Notes under the pieces: model-generated
The model's input: the letters and a program-made list of their open reading frames with translations, nothing else
Told to the model about the DNA's origin: nothing
Database searches by the model: none
Source of the DNA: Thalassovita sp.
GTDB lineage: Bacteria > Pseudomonadota > Alphaproteobacteria > Rhodobacterales > Rhodobacteraceae
Direction: 5' to 3'
Length of the DNA stretch: 64,000 nt
Assembly (NCBI GenBank): GCA_017792425.1
Contig: CP051233.1
Span: 3,029,739 to 3,093,738, forward strand
Made by a program: the position numbers and the translations under genes
In this document: piece after piece, positions 44,187 to 53,131 of the stretch
How positions within the stretch are numbered: position 1 is the stretch's first letter
How the letters are laid out: every line of letters begins with the position of its first letter

Positions 44187-44967
44187 AAACCCGGTTCCCT
44201 TCCGCGGCGGCGGGTTTCGCCCCCAGCGGATACGCGGCGTGGGCGTTGCCGTCTTCGTCGTGCTGATCGCCCTGGTCGAGTTGGGCACCCGAACCGGCGT
44301 GATTTCCAACTTGACCCTGCCACGCCCCTCGGCCGTGTTCGCCACCCTGCGCGGCCTGGTGGAAACCGGATTGCTTTGGCAACACCTGTTGCCTTCCTTG
44401 TCCCGGCTGGCGGTGGGGGCAATTCTGGGCGTCACTGCCGGGATCGGCGCGGGGGTCATGATCGGACTGTTCAGCCTGGCGCGGGCGGGGATGGTACCGC
44501 TGGTGGCCGCATTGTTTCCCATCCCCAAAATCGCGCTTTTGCCGCTGTTCGTGATCTGGTTCGGCATCGGTGAAGGCAGCAAGTACGCACTGATCGCGCT
44601 GGGAACCTTTACCCCGACGGTGGTTGCCACGTTTGGCGCGGTCGACAACGTGGACCGCACCCTGATCCGCATGGGACAGAGCTTTGGGTTGAACTGGTTC
44701 AGCATCGTCCGCAAGATCGTCCTGCCCGGTGCCCTTCCCGGCATCCTGTCCGGCCTGCGTGTCAGCATCGCCATCGGGATCATCCTGCTAGTCGCGGCCG
44801 AGATGCTGGGTGCCCGCTATGGGATCGGGGCCTATATCCTGGAAGCCGGTTCGCTGTATGACCTGGAGCGCCTGTTCGCCGGAGTGGTGATCCTGTCGGC
44901 GCTGGGGGTACTGACCTCGGCCGCAATCGGCTGGATCGAGAGAAGGCTGTTGATCTGGCGCGCCTGA
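44179..44967 (+). CDS. ABC transporter permease (SsuC/TauC type)
   Basis: 262-aa permease with six helices. The ATPase-contact EAA loop is near residue 165 (LIRMGQSFGLNWFSIVRKIV, then LPGALPGILSGLRVS). It completes an importer with the two preceding genes. Confidence 0.88.
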   Translation: MSENPVPFRGGGFRPQRIRGVGVAVFVVLIALVELGTRTGVISNLTLPRPSAVFATLRGLVETGLLWQHLLPSLSRLAVGAILGVTAGIGAGVMIGLFSLARAGMVPLVAALFPIPKIALLPLFVIWFGIGEGSKYALIALGTFTPTVVATFGAVDNVDRTLIRMGQSFGLNWFSIVRKIVLPGALPGILSGLRVSIAIGIILLVAAEMLGARYGIGAYILEAGSLYDLERLFAGVVILSALGVLTSAAIGWIERRLLIWRA

Positions 44968-45093
44968 CGGCGCGCTCGCCTGCGGCGGGCGGGGAAGGGG
45001 GTTTCACCCCCTCTGGCCTGCGGCCATTCACCCCCAGGGTATTGTGACCAAGAAAAAACAGGATGACAGGTGATTGACGGGGACGGCAGCGGT
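44968..45093. other. Convergent intergenic region with dispersed motif copy 3
   Basis: GC-rich palindromic stretches are followed by the dispersed motif (45037-45058) between the convergent permease and channel genes. No gene or strong terminator is seen. Confidence 0.45.
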
Positions 45094-45855
45094 TCAGACC
45101 GCGCCTTCGGTTTGGATGTTGATGACCTCGCCGCAATGTTTGCAATGGACGGCGTCGGCGTCGTGCAACACCAACCCGCATTTCGGGCAGGGTTGACGCA
45201 CTTTCGTCGGGCGGAACAAAACCTGGGCCAGGCGCAGGAACAGGGTGACGCCAAAAATCATCACGGCGACGGCCAACATGCGCCCCGCCGTCCCGGTCAG
45301 GGTAACATCGCCGAACCCCGTCGTCGTCAGCGTGGTCACCGTGAAATACAGCGCGTCCGCATAGTTGTTGATCTGCGGGTTGGTATCGTGCTGCAGGGCG
45401 TAGATCACCCCTGTCATCACGAACAGGAAAACAGCCAGGTTGATCGACGCCAGGGTGACATCCTCATTGCGGCGAAAAAAATCGAAATCTTTGCGCAACC
45501 TTGTCAGCGTCTGGTAAGCGTGCAGCAGCCGCAAGGTGCGCAAAATCCGCAAGAAGCCCAGACCTTCGCCCACGATCGGGGCCAGGAAAGACCCAACGGC
45601 AACCACATCCGCCCAGGTGGACAAACGTGTGAAAAAGCGCAGCGGCCGCTGTTCAATTGAAACGCGGGCGATGAAATCCAGCAGGATCACGACCCCAAGG
45701 ACGAAGTCGATTACCTCGACCGGCAGGCCATGCGGGAAGAAGGACGTGCCGATCACGAAAAGGATGGTTCCGATGTCGAACAGCAGCAGCCCATAGCGAA
45801 AGGCATGGGCGCGTTCACTGTGGCCTTCGTAAAGCTGTCGCAGCCAGTTGCGCAT
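45094..45855 (-). CDS. Potassium-channel-like protein with C-terminal zinc ribbon
   Basis: 253-aa voltage-gated-type ion channel subunit. Four helices resembling S1-S4 come first; the fourth has regularly spaced Arg (FLRILRTLRLL). The pore loop has TTTGFGD, a variant of the K+ selectivity filter TVGYG. After the last helix is a Cys4 ribbon (CPKCG, then CKHCG), unusual in small Kv-type channels. GGAAAGG precedes the ATG. It is transcribed away from the Lrp gene. Confidence 0.82.
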   Translation of the reverse strand: MRNWLRQLYEGHSERAHAFRYGLLLFDIGTILFVIGTSFFPHGLPVEVIDFVLGVVILLDFIARVSIEQRPLRFFTRLSTWADVVAVGSFLAPIVGEGLGFLRILRTLRLLHAYQTLTRLRKDFDFFRRNEDVTLASINLAVFLFVMTGVIYALQHDTNPQINNYADALYFTVTTLTTTGFGDVTLTGTAGRMLAVAVMIFGVTLFLRLAQVLFRPTKVRQPCPKCGLVLHDADAVHCKHCGEVINIQTEGAV

Positions 45856-45974
45856 GGGGGCCTTTCCGCGGTTCCGCCTTGCCAAGCCATAGCAAAGCGC
45901 GGGGCCGTCGGAAAGCGCGAGGTGGCGGCGGGTGTGAGTGAACGGCGTGCTATACACTTGCCTTTTTGCTGGCC

Positions 45975-46023
45975 TCAGTGATTATTATTGAAATTTAGTT
46001 ATGATTCTGGAAGAATTTTCGAA
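45975..46023 (+). promoter_or_regulatory. AT-rich promoter region of the Lrp-family gene
   Basis: An AT-rich patch with TTATTATTG and TTTAGTTATG stands out in this GC-rich window. It is just upstream of an Lrp/AsnC regulator and its exporter partner. Lrp proteins often bind such DNA and control themselves; this is inferred. Confidence 0.35.
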
Positions 46024-46479
46024 ATGGACAAAATAGACAGGAAGATTTGCGGAATCTTGCAAATTAACGGCCGCACCTCCAGCGCGGACCTGGCACAGAC
46101 CGTGGGATTGTCCCTTTCTGCGGCGAACGAGCGCGTACGCCGCTTGGTGGCCAGCGGCGCCATCAGCGGGATGCAGGCTCGGCTGGACCCGCAGAGCTTT
46201 GGGCTGGGGCTGTGCGCCTTCGTGTTGATCGACATGGCCTTTGACGGCGAGGCTGAGGCCGTCGCAACGTTGACGGCACACCCTGCGGTGCAGGAGCTGC
46301 ACCATATCAGCGGCCCGCATTCTTACCTGATGAAACTGCGGCTGTCCGATACGCGCGCCCTGCAGGATTTCCTGACACGTGTGGTGAAACCCCTGCCGGC
46401 GGTCGTAAAGACCGAATCGATCATCACCCTGGACACCGCCAAGGAAACCGCGGCAATCGCCATTCCCGGAACAGACTGA
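46024..46479 (+). CDS. Lrp/AsnC-family transcriptional regulator
   Basis: 151-aa regulator: helix-turn-helix at about 5-55 (DRKICGILQINGRTSSADLA; LSLSAANERVRRLV), then a RAM ligand domain. I chose the ATG with GGAAGA upstream; an ATG 36 bases earlier has none. Its stop overlaps the LysE-type gene start by one base (TGATG). It probably senses an amino acid and controls the exporter. Confidence 0.9.
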   Translation: MDKIDRKICGILQINGRTSSADLAQTVGLSLSAANERVRRLVASGAISGMQARLDPQSFGLGLCAFVLIDMAFDGEAEAVATLTAHPAVQELHHISGPHSYLMKLRLSDTRALQDFLTRVVKPLPAVVKTESIITLDTAKETAAIAIPGTD

Positions 46480-47123
46480 TGTTGGATGTGTTCCTGAAAG
46501 GCCTTGGTGTCGGGCTGGCAATCGCCGCGCCGGTGGGTCCGATTGGCCTGTTGTGCATTCGCCGCAGCCTGACCGAAGGCCGGACGGCGGGGTTGGCGAC
46601 GGGGCTGGGCGCTGCCGCTGCGGATGGCACCTATGGCCTGCTGGTGGCAGCGGGGTTCACCGCGACCGGCTTGCTGACGCAGTACGCACCCCAGATGCAA
46701 CTGTTCGGCGGGGTGCTGATCGCCTGGCTGGGATTGATGACGCTTCGTGGTTTTCTGAAGAGGGACCGGGGCGCGGCAGGCGCCGCCGGACCGGCTGCAG
46801 GATCGGTGGCCGGGGCCTTCGGGACGACCTATCTGCTGACCCTGTCGAACCCTACAACGATCCTGGCCTTTGCCGGAATGGTGGCAGGCTTGGGCGCGGC
46901 GGCATCTGGGCAGGGGAATGCGGCCTATGTGCTGGTCCTTGGGGTTTTCTTTGGATCGGCGCTGTGGTGGCTGTTCCTGGTTCATGCTGCGCTGTGGGCC
47001 AAATCTCGCATCGCTACTACAACATTGCGATGGCTGGATCTTTTCGCGGGTAGCGTGCTGATGGCCTGGGGCGTGTCGTTGGCGATCGGCGCGCTAAGAG
47101 GCGGGGCGATCTGGCACTGGTAA
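46479..47123 (+). CDS. LysE-family amino acid exporter
   Basis: 214-aa membrane protein with six helices. The N-terminal GLAIAAPVGPIGLLCIRRSL is the LysE/RhtB hallmark. It is translationally coupled to an Lrp/AsnC regulator, an arrangement common for amino acid exporters. The exported amino acid is unknown. Confidence 0.9.
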   Translation: MLDVFLKGLGVGLAIAAPVGPIGLLCIRRSLTEGRTAGLATGLGAAAADGTYGLLVAAGFTATGLLTQYAPQMQLFGGVLIAWLGLMTLRGFLKRDRGAAGAAGPAAGSVAGAFGTTYLLTLSNPTTILAFAGMVAGLGAAASGQGNAAYVLVLGVFFGSALWWLFLVHAALWAKSRIATTTLRWLDLFAGSVLMAWGVSLAIGALRGGAIWHW

Positions 47124-47129
47124 GGGGAT

Positions 47130-47203
47130 TGGAGCGGGCGGCGGGAATCGAACCCGCGTCATTAGCTTGGAAGGCTAAGGTCTTACCACTACACAACGCC
47201 CGC
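47130..47203 (-). tRNA. tRNA-Gly (anticodon UCC)
   Basis: On the minus strand the acceptor arm GCGGGCG pairs with CGCCCGC. The D arm, the anticodon stem TTAGC/GCTAA with loop CTTCCAA (anticodon TCC) and the T arm GGTTCGATTC follow. CCA is encoded at 47130-47132. It reads GGA and GGG codons. Confidence 0.95.
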
Positions 47204-47287
47204 GCAGCAGAACCTCGGGATAGGCCAAGCGCGGACGAAGGTCAAGGCCGGTTTCTACCTGTCTCTGGTTTGCCCCAGGAGGGGAAT

Positions 47288-47578
47288 ATGCTAGGCGCGG
47301 CGAGAGAGGAACCCCACGTGCCCAGCTATTTGATCCGCTACCGTATCCTGTCCGGCCCCGACCCGATGACGCCCTTGTCCACGCGGATTGAGGCCGGCAC
47401 CGAACAGGCTGCAATCGCCGTGCTGAAATCGGCCCACACAGGGCAGGACATTCGGATAGAAAAAGCCAGTCCCGACACTCCTGTCCCGCGCAAACGCAAA
47501 TCACGCAAGGAATGGATCATCCTTGGACTGATCGTCGTGATCGGTGCAGTCAACCTTGCCAGCCGCTGGCTGAACTGA
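47288..47578 (+). CDS. Small tail-anchored membrane protein, unknown
   Basis: 96-aa protein of unknown function. The N-terminal part has a short beta-alpha pattern (YLIRYRILSG...EAGTEQAAIAVLKSA), then a basic linker PRKRKSRKEW and a single C-terminal helix IILGLIVVIGAVNLA. The start has AGGAGGGG before it; a GTG 30 bases later is an alternative. Reading further upstream would run over the tRNA gene, so it is rejected. It lies 66 bp before tex. Confidence 0.7.
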   Translation: MLGAAREEPHVPSYLIRYRILSGPDPMTPLSTRIEAGTEQAAIAVLKSAHTGQDIRIEKASPDTPVPRKRKSRKEWIILGLIVVIGAVNLASRWLN

Positions 47579-47644
47579 GGGCTTGGCGGCGGGGATCGAC
47601 GGCGTTAGACAGTCTGTCCGAACGTCCAGAAAAGGGGGGCTTTC

Positions 47645-49975
47645 ATGTCCATCGACACCGTGGCCGAACGCCGCATTCCGATCCTGATCGCAAGTGAAAT
47701 CAGCGCCCGTCCCGAACAGGTGCAGGCCGCGATAAAGCTGCTGGACGAGGGCGCGACCGTCCCTTTCGTGGCGCGCTACCGGAAAGAGGTCACGGGCGGA
47801 CTGGACGACAGCCAGTTGCGAACGCTGGCCGACCGGCTGGGCTATTTGCGCGAACTGAACGATCGGCGCGGGGTGATCCTGGCCTCGACCAAGGAACAGG
47901 GCAAACTGACGGCGGATCTAGAAAAGGCCATCGCCGGGGCTGAAACGAAATCGGCACTGGAAGACATCTACCTGCCCTACAAGCCCAAGCGCCGCACCCG
48001 CGCCATGATCGCCCGTGAAAATGGGCTGGAACCACTGGCGCAGACGATATTGGCGGATCGCCGCGCGGACCCCGAAACATTGGCGGCAGGCTATCTAACA
48101 GAAGCCGTGCCGGACGTGAAATCGGCGCTGGACGGCGCGCGTGACATTATCGGCGAAGATTTATCCGAAAACGCCAGCCTGCTGGGCCGCCTGCGTGAAT
48201 TCCTGATGCGCGAAGCCATCGTGACCTCGAAGGTGATCGAGGGGCAGGAATCCGCGGGGGCCAAGTTCTCGGACTATTTCGCGCAGTCGGAAAGTTGGGC
48301 GACGATCCCCTCGCATCGGGCATTGGCGATGTTCCGTGGACGCAACGAAGGCATCCTGCAAATCGACATCGTGGTGGACCCGGACACGGCCCCCGGCCAG
48401 AACCGTGCGGAACAGATGGTAGCCGCAGAGTTGCAGGCAGCTGGTAACGGGCCGGGTGATCTGTGGCTGCGCAAGGTGGCCGGGTTCGTATGGCGTGTAA
48501 AGCTGCACATCTCCTTGTCTATCGACTTGTTGACCGAGTTGCGCCGCCGCGCCGAAGAGGACGCGATCCATGTTTTCGCCCGCAACCTCAAGGATCTTCT
48601 GTTGGCCGCCCCGGCCGGGGCCAAGGCGACTCTGGGTCTGGACCCGGGCATTCGGACGGGGGTGAAATGCGCCGTTGTGGACGCAACCGGAAAGCTGCTG
48701 GAAACGGCAACGATCTACCCTTTCCAGCCCAAGAACGACCTACGCGGCGCACAGGCAACGCTGGCCGAAATGATCGCCCGGCACCGGGTGGACCTGATCG
48801 CCATCGGCAATGGCACCGCCAGCCGAGAAACCGAAAAGTTGGTGGGCGATCTGCTGGGACTGATGCGATCTGCCAAGAAACCGACCAAGGTTGTGGTCTC
48901 TGAGGCAGGGGCATCCGTCTATTCGGCCTCGGAACTGGCGGCGCAGGAATTCCCCGGGCTGGATGTCAGCCTTCGCGGCGCGGTGTCCATCGCCCGCCGC
49001 CTGCAGGATCCTCTGGCCGAACTGGTGAAGATTGAACCGAAATCCATCGGCGTCGGCCAGTACCAGCATGACGTGGATCAGCGGCGGTTGGGCAAATCGC
49101 TGGACGCGGTGGTAGAGGACGCGGTGAACGCCGTTGGCGTGGACCTGAACACCGCCTCGGCCCCGCTGCTGGCCCGCGTAGCGGGGATCGGGCCGGGCCT
49201 GTCGGATGCCATCGTGGCGCATCGCGATGCAAATGGTGCGTTCAAATCCCGCAAGGAACTGCTGAAAGTCGCCCGGCTTGGCCCGAAAGCCTTTGAACAA
49301 TGCGCGGGTTTTCTGCGTATCCGGGATGGCAAGGAACCGCTGGACGGATCGTCCGTTCACCCCGAAGCCTATGACGTGGCCCGCCGGATCGTGGCGGCTT
49401 GCGGCCGTGACCTGCGCACACTTATGGTCGACCCCGCGCCGCTGAAGCGGTTGGATGCGGCGGATTTCGTGGATGACCGGTTCGGCTTGCCCACCGTGCG
49501 GGACATCCTGTCGGAACTGGAAAAACCCGGCCGCGACCCGCGACCCGAGTTCAAGACCGCCACCTTCACCGAGGGCGTGAATGAGATCACCGACCTGAAA
49601 CCGGGTATGTTGCTGGAAGGCACTGTGACCAACGTGGCGGCATTTGGCGCTTTCGTCGATATCGGTGTGCATCAGGACGGGCTGGTGCATATCAGCCAGA
49701 TCGCCGACCGGTTCGTCAAAGACCCACACGAGGTGGTCAAAGCCGGTGACGTGGTCAAGGTCCGCGTGACCGAGGTGGACGTTCCCCGCAAACGCATCGG
49801 CCTGTCGATGAAAAAAGAGGGCGGCGGTCAGGACCGCGCAGAACGGCCCAAGCGGGACAACGCCCCGAAAGGTGGCGGGCGTCCGCAGCGTGGCGGCAAA
49901 GTCTCGCCCCCACCCCGCAGCAACGACATGGGCGGGCTGGGCGCCGCGCTGCTGGATGCGATGAAGAAGAAATGA
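47645..49975 (+). CDS. tex: Tex-family RNA-binding protein
   Basis: 776-aa protein involved in RNA metabolism/transcription. It has the N-terminal Tex helices, a YqgF/RNase H-like domain beginning [13 protein letters not shown], helix-hairpin-helix repeats ([20 protein letters not shown]) and a C-terminal S1 domain ([20 protein letters not shown]). The Arg/Gly-rich tail is usual in proteobacterial Tex. AAAAGGGG precedes the ATG. A hairpin terminator follows. Confidence 0.95.
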   Translation: MSIDTVAERRIPILIASEISARPEQVQAAIKLLDEGATVPFVARYRKEVTGGLDDSQLRTLADRLGYLRELNDRRGVILASTKEQGKLTADLEKAIAGAETKSALEDIYLPYKPKRRTRAMIARENGLEPLAQTILADRRADPETLAAGYLTEAVPDVKSALDGARDIIGEDLSENASLLGRLREFLMREAIVTSKVIEGQESAGAKFSDYFAQSESWATIPSHRALAMFRGRNEGILQIDIVVDPDTAPGQNRAEQMVAAELQAAGNGPGDLWLRKVAGFVWRVKLHISLSIDLLTELRRRAEEDAIHVFARNLKDLLLAAPAGAKATLGLDPGIRTGVKCAVVDATGKLLETATIYPFQPKNDLRGAQATLAEMIARHRVDLIAIGNGTASRETEKLVGDLLGLMRSAKKPTKVVVSEAGASVYSASELAAQEFPGLDVSLRGAVSIARRLQDPLAELVKIEPKSIGVGQYQHDVDQRRLGKSLDAVVEDAVNAVGVDLNTASAPLLARVAGIGPGLSDAIVAHRDANGAFKSRKELLKVARLGPKAFEQCAGFLRIRDGKEPLDGSSVHPEAYDVARRIVAACGRDLRTLMVDPAPLKRLDAADFVDDRFGLPTVRDILSELEKPGRDPRPEFKTATFTEGVNEITDLKPGMLLEGTVTNVAAFGAFVDIGVHQDGLVHISQIADRFVKDPHEVVKAGDVVKVRVTEVDVPRKRIGLSMKKEGGGQDRAERPKRDNAPKGGGRPQRGGKVSPPPRSNDMGGLGAALLDAMKKK

Positions 49976-49976
49976 C

Positions 49977-50001
49977 AAAGGGCGGGTTTACCCCGCCCTT
50001 T
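49977..50001. terminator. Hairpin terminator between tex and bioY
   Basis: AAAGGGCGGG and CCCGCCCTTT form a 10-bp stem with a five-base loop. Symmetric A/T ends let it work in both directions for the convergent genes. Confidence 0.75.
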
Positions 50002-50027
50002 CCATTATTGCCTGATCTTTCGCCCGT

Positions 50028-50567
50028 TCAGGCTTTGGCCAGACCGGGACGGGCTTTCAACAGACCTTGGGTAATCAGGCCGGCCAACACGGCCTTGATC
50101 AGATCACCCGGCACGAAGGGCATCGCCAGCATGGCCGCCTCGGACAGGGTCTTGTCCAGCTTGATCGACATCCCAACAATGCCCAGCACATTCAGCACGA
50201 TCACCCCGCCGACCAGCGCCGCTGCCGCCGGGAAGATGAACCCGCCGCGCGACCGCCAGACCTCGGCCAGCAGACCGGTGACAAAGGCCGCGACCGGGAA
50301 GCCGATCAGATACCCCATGGACGGGCCGGAAAAGACGCCGATACCGCCACGGCCGCCAGCCAGCAGCGGCAAGCCCAGGGCCACCAGCCCCAGGAACAGC
50401 AGCACCGCAAGGCCGCCGCGCTTGGCCCCCAGAACGGTGCCGCACAACATTATGCCCATGCTTTGCGCCGAAATCGGTACGCCAGAGGCCAGCATGAGCT
50501 TGGGAACAAGCCCCAGCGCCGCGATCAGTGCAGCAAAAAGGGCGATGAGGGTCAGGTTGCGTTCCAT
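50028..50567 (-). CDS. bioY: Biotin ECF transporter S component BioY
   Basis: 179-aa membrane protein that binds biotin. Six helices and the BioY signature (GLALPLLAGGRGGIGVFSGP and GYLIGFPVAA) are present. GAAAGGA precedes the ATG. It follows bioN after 57 bp and works with BioM and BioN to import biotin. Confidence 0.94.
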   Translation of the reverse strand: MERNLTLIALFAALIAALGLVPKLMLASGVPISAQSMGIMLCGTVLGAKRGGLAVLLFLGLVALGLPLLAGGRGGIGVFSGPSMGYLIGFPVAAFVTGLLAEVWRSRGGFIFPAAAALVGGVIVLNVLGIVGMSIKLDKTLSEAAMLAMPFVPGDLIKAVLAGLITQGLLKARPGLAKA

Positions 50568-50624
50568 TTGGGGTCCTTTCTTCGCGTCCTGTCGTAATTC
50601 ATACGGGTCTGGTGCCCGTTTTGG

Positions 50625-51224
50625 TCAAAGAACACCGCCCCGCGCTTTCAGCGCCTCGGCGGTTTGTTCGGCATCGTCCACCGCCAGCAGGGCGAAAGGC
50701 AGCACCAGCCGCCATCCCGGCCGCCGGGTGCTGCGCGCGCGCCAGGATTCGACCAGGTGGCCGCCCTTCTGTGTCAGCACCGGGGTAAAGCGGATAACCA
50801 GCGCGATTGAAACGGCCAGACGCCGACGGGCCTTTTCGGACACGCCAAATCGGGACAGGCCGTTTTCAATCACCTGCAGCATGTCCTGTAGCCGGGTGGT
50901 CAGGGTCACAAGGTTGGCCGCCGCGATAGCCGCCAGCAGGCGCAGGATGATCACCACCCCTTCGGCCATGCTGCCTGCAACCAGGTGCCAGACCACAATG
51001 ATCACCACAAAAAACAGCACCGGGCGCATCATCCGCAGCCCCTGCCGGGCAAAGGCCACCCCGCCGGCAAGATAGGCCGCGCAGACCAGCGCCATGACGA
51101 CCAAGCTGGCAGGGATACCCTTCAGATAGAATATCGCCAGCGTGAACAGGCACAGCGCCAGCAGCTTTGGCCCCACTGGCCAGCCATGATAGGGCGTGCG
51201 GATGTCAGAGGTCAGCGAGATCAT
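50625..51224 (-). CDS. bioN: Biotin ECF transporter T component BioN
   Basis: 199-aa transmembrane coupling protein of the ECF type. The cytoplasmic helix has the A-R-S pattern (SWRARSTRRPGWRL) that contacts the ATPases. The start overlaps the end of bioM by 20 bp. Frames extending upstream run inside bioM. Confidence 0.9.
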   Translation of the reverse strand: MISLTSDIRTPYHGWPVGPKLLALCLFTLAIFYLKGIPASLVVMALVCAAYLAGGVAFARQGLRMMRPVLFFVVIIVVWHLVAGSMAEGVVIILRLLAAIAAANLVTLTTRLQDMLQVIENGLSRFGVSEKARRRLAVSIALVIRFTPVLTQKGGHLVESWRARSTRRPGWRLVLPFALLAVDDAEQTAEALKARGGVL

Positions 51225-51963
51225 CACACCCCCCCCATTCGCGCATCTGGCGTTGGTATTCCGGCAGCACCTGTTCCGGCGTGCCGTCCATGTGAACCGC
51301 TCCGCGTTCCAGCCAGACGATACGGTCATAGTGGTCCAGCGCCGGCAGATCGTGGCTGATGTGGATTAGACCCTGGTCCAGCCCGTCCAGATAGCGCCCC
51401 AGCCGGATCGAAGTAGCCATGTCCAGCCCGGCAAAGGGTTCGTCCAGAACGATCACGCGCGGGGCCATCATCAGCACCGACATCAGGCAAACCAGGTGCC
51501 GCTGCCCCTGCGAAAGCCCATGCACCGACCGGTCGAACCACTGCTGCCGCCCAAACCGGGCCAACATCTGTTCCGCCTGCCTGCGGGCATCCCTTTTCGA
51601 AACGCCAAGAGCAGACAGGCCAAAGGTCAATTCCTCACCAACAGTGGGAAAGATGATTTGGTGATCCGGGTTCTGGAACAGAATGCCGACAGTAGAAATT
51701 GCAGCCTTGCGGTCCGAGGCGACGGTGACGCCCCCGACCTTGACCGATCCCTTTTCTGGCTCTGCCAGCCCGGCGATCAGCCGCGCCAATTGTGACTTAC
51801 CCGATCCGTTTCGCCCGACGATCCCCACGCGGCGCTGATCCAGCCGCAGCGTCAGGGTGTCAAACACCTGCGTTCCTTCACGGGCATAGCTTACCGATTC
51901 CAGGTCGACCGGGGCCGCCGCAGCCTGCACTTTCTGCCCATTCTGGAATTGCTGCACCTGCAT
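51205..51963 (-). CDS. bioM: Biotin ECF transporter ATPase BioM
   Basis: 252-aa ATPase of the biotin importer. Walker A is GRNGSGKSQ, Q-loop LFQNPDHQ, signature LSQGQRH and Walker B VIVLDEPFAGLD. The preferred start has AAGGAG five bases upstream; an ATG directly before it or one at 52023 is possible. It is the first gene of bioMNY. A palindrome lies about 80 bp upstream. Confidence 0.9.
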   Translation of the reverse strand: MQVQQFQNGQKVQAAAAPVDLESVSYAREGTQVFDTLTLRLDQRRVGIVGRNGSGKSQLARLIAGLAEPEKGSVKVGGVTVASDRKAAISTVGILFQNPDHQIIFPTVGEELTFGLSALGVSKRDARRQAEQMLARFGRQQWFDRSVHGLSQGQRHLVCLMSVLMMAPRVIVLDEPFAGLDMATSIRLGRYLDGLDQGLIHISHDLPALDHYDRIVWLERGAVHMDGTPEQVLPEYQRQMREWGGCDDLADL

Positions 51964-52040
51964 CATCTCTCCTTGCTGGCGGCGGGGATACAGCGAATCC
52001 TGCCGACGAAACAAGAGTTCCATATAGCAATTCGCGTACT

Positions 52041-52053
52041 AAATACCGTATTT
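52041..52053. promoter_or_regulatory. AAATAC-C-GTATTT palindrome upstream of bioM
   Basis: Perfect 6-bp arms around one base, in the gap between bioM and the upstream yedK gene. It is a candidate operator for biotin control. It does not match the known BioR consensus TTAT-MK-ATAA. Confidence 0.35.
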
Positions 52054-52093
52054 CTACGGCATCACGTCGGTCTACGAGGTTCTGCACCTGCGT

Positions 52094-52753
52094 TCAGGGC
52101 GCAATTGGCTCGATCAGAGTGGGGCCACTGGCGCGGTTCGAATTCACCTCGGAGTTGACCCGATGGGCATTCAGAATACCTGCATCAGCGGGTTTCATCA
52201 GGGGCGCGGCACCGTGACCTTCCTCGCCCAGCCACTTGGCCCAGTCCTGCTGTTCCAGGATCACCGGCATTCGGTGGTCGATATGGCCTATTTCCGCGTT
52301 CGCCTGTACGGTGACCACAGCGCAGGCGGCGATCCTTTCGTCGCCCCACGTCTGCCAAACCCCGGCCATCGCCAGCGGTGCGCCATCGCTACGCGAAATA
52401 TACCACGGCAGACGGTTGCCGTCGGCGTCCTTGGTCCATTCGTAAAACCCAGAGGCAGGCAGAAGGCACCGGCGCTGACGGCATGCTTCGCGAAAGGCGG
52501 GCTTTGCGGCGATGGTTTCCGCGCGGGCATTGATCAGCAAGGGGCCATCGGCCAGCGATTTGTACCACGTCGGCACAAAGCCCCAGCGCATCGCGCCCAA
52601 ACGGCGGATATCCCCATCGGTGGCGACCACATGCACCTGTGCGGTGGGGCAGACGTTGTAATTGGGGACGGGTGGCAGGGTATTGGCGGGCACCGCCCCG
52701 AACAGCTGTGCCATCGCGTCGTTGGGCAGGGTTATTACGATGCGCCCGCACAT
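52094..52753 (-). CDS. yedK: SOS response-associated peptidase YedK/HMCES
   Basis: 219-aa protein that cross-links to abasic sites in single-stranded DNA and shields them. The catalytic Cys2 follows the start Met (MCGRIV). The conserved Glu in SGFYEWTK and His in DHRMPVIL complete the site. It follows a DUF1992 gene on the same strand by three bases. Confidence 0.94.
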   Translation of the reverse strand: MCGRIVITLPNDAMAQLFGAVPANTLPPVPNYNVCPTAQVHVVATDGDIRRLGAMRWGFVPTWYKSLADGPLLINARAETIAAKPAFREACRQRRCLLPASGFYEWTKDADGNRLPWYISRSDGAPLAMAGVWQTWGDERIAACAVVTVQANAEIGHIDHRMPVILEQQDWAKWLGEEGHGAAPLMKPADAGILNAHRVNSEVNSNRASGPTLIEPIAP

Positions 52754-52756
52754 CGC

Positions 52757-53068
52757 TCAGCCCCGCTTGAAATCGCGCTTGGCCATCTCGATCCGGGTTT
52801 CCATCATCGACATGTTCTGCATCAGCTCTCGCCGCCGGGTACGGTCGGCGCAGTCACGCAGCTCTTCTCGCAGCCCGGCCAGTTCGCGCGACAGGCTGAT
52901 GAACTCCGGCACGGCCCCGTTTTCGCGGATCAGCCGGTTGAACAACGCATTCTGCGGATCGTCGCATTCCGGCAATGGCTTCCCGGCACCGGGCAGATTG
53001 TCAAAGGCGCCATCAGCCTCTGCCTTGGCGATCCTGGCGTTGATCAGGTCAATAAGCGGGTGGTCCAT
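52757..53068 (-). CDS. DUF1992 (DnaJC28-like) protein
   Basis: 103-aa protein with the DUF1992 hallmark FDNLPGAGKPLP near residues 22-33 and a charged helical C-terminus. It is related to a conserved region of DnaJ homologue C28; function unknown. It lies three bases before yedK. Confidence 0.88.
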   Translation of the reverse strand: MDHPLIDLINARIAKAEADGAFDNLPGAGKPLPECDDPQNALFNRLIRENGAVPEFISLSRELAGLREELRDCADRTRRRELMQNMSMMETRIEMAKRDFKRG

Positions 53069-53131
53069 CGGGGCGGTCCTCGTATCAGGCGCAATCCTAG
53101 CGGCTGTGCCCCGATGGGTACAGATATCCTG

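Noticed and set aside
47129..47287. Upstream extension of the small membrane protein over the tRNA
   Set aside because: The bases are the antisense of tRNA-Gly; a good ribosome site lies before 47288.
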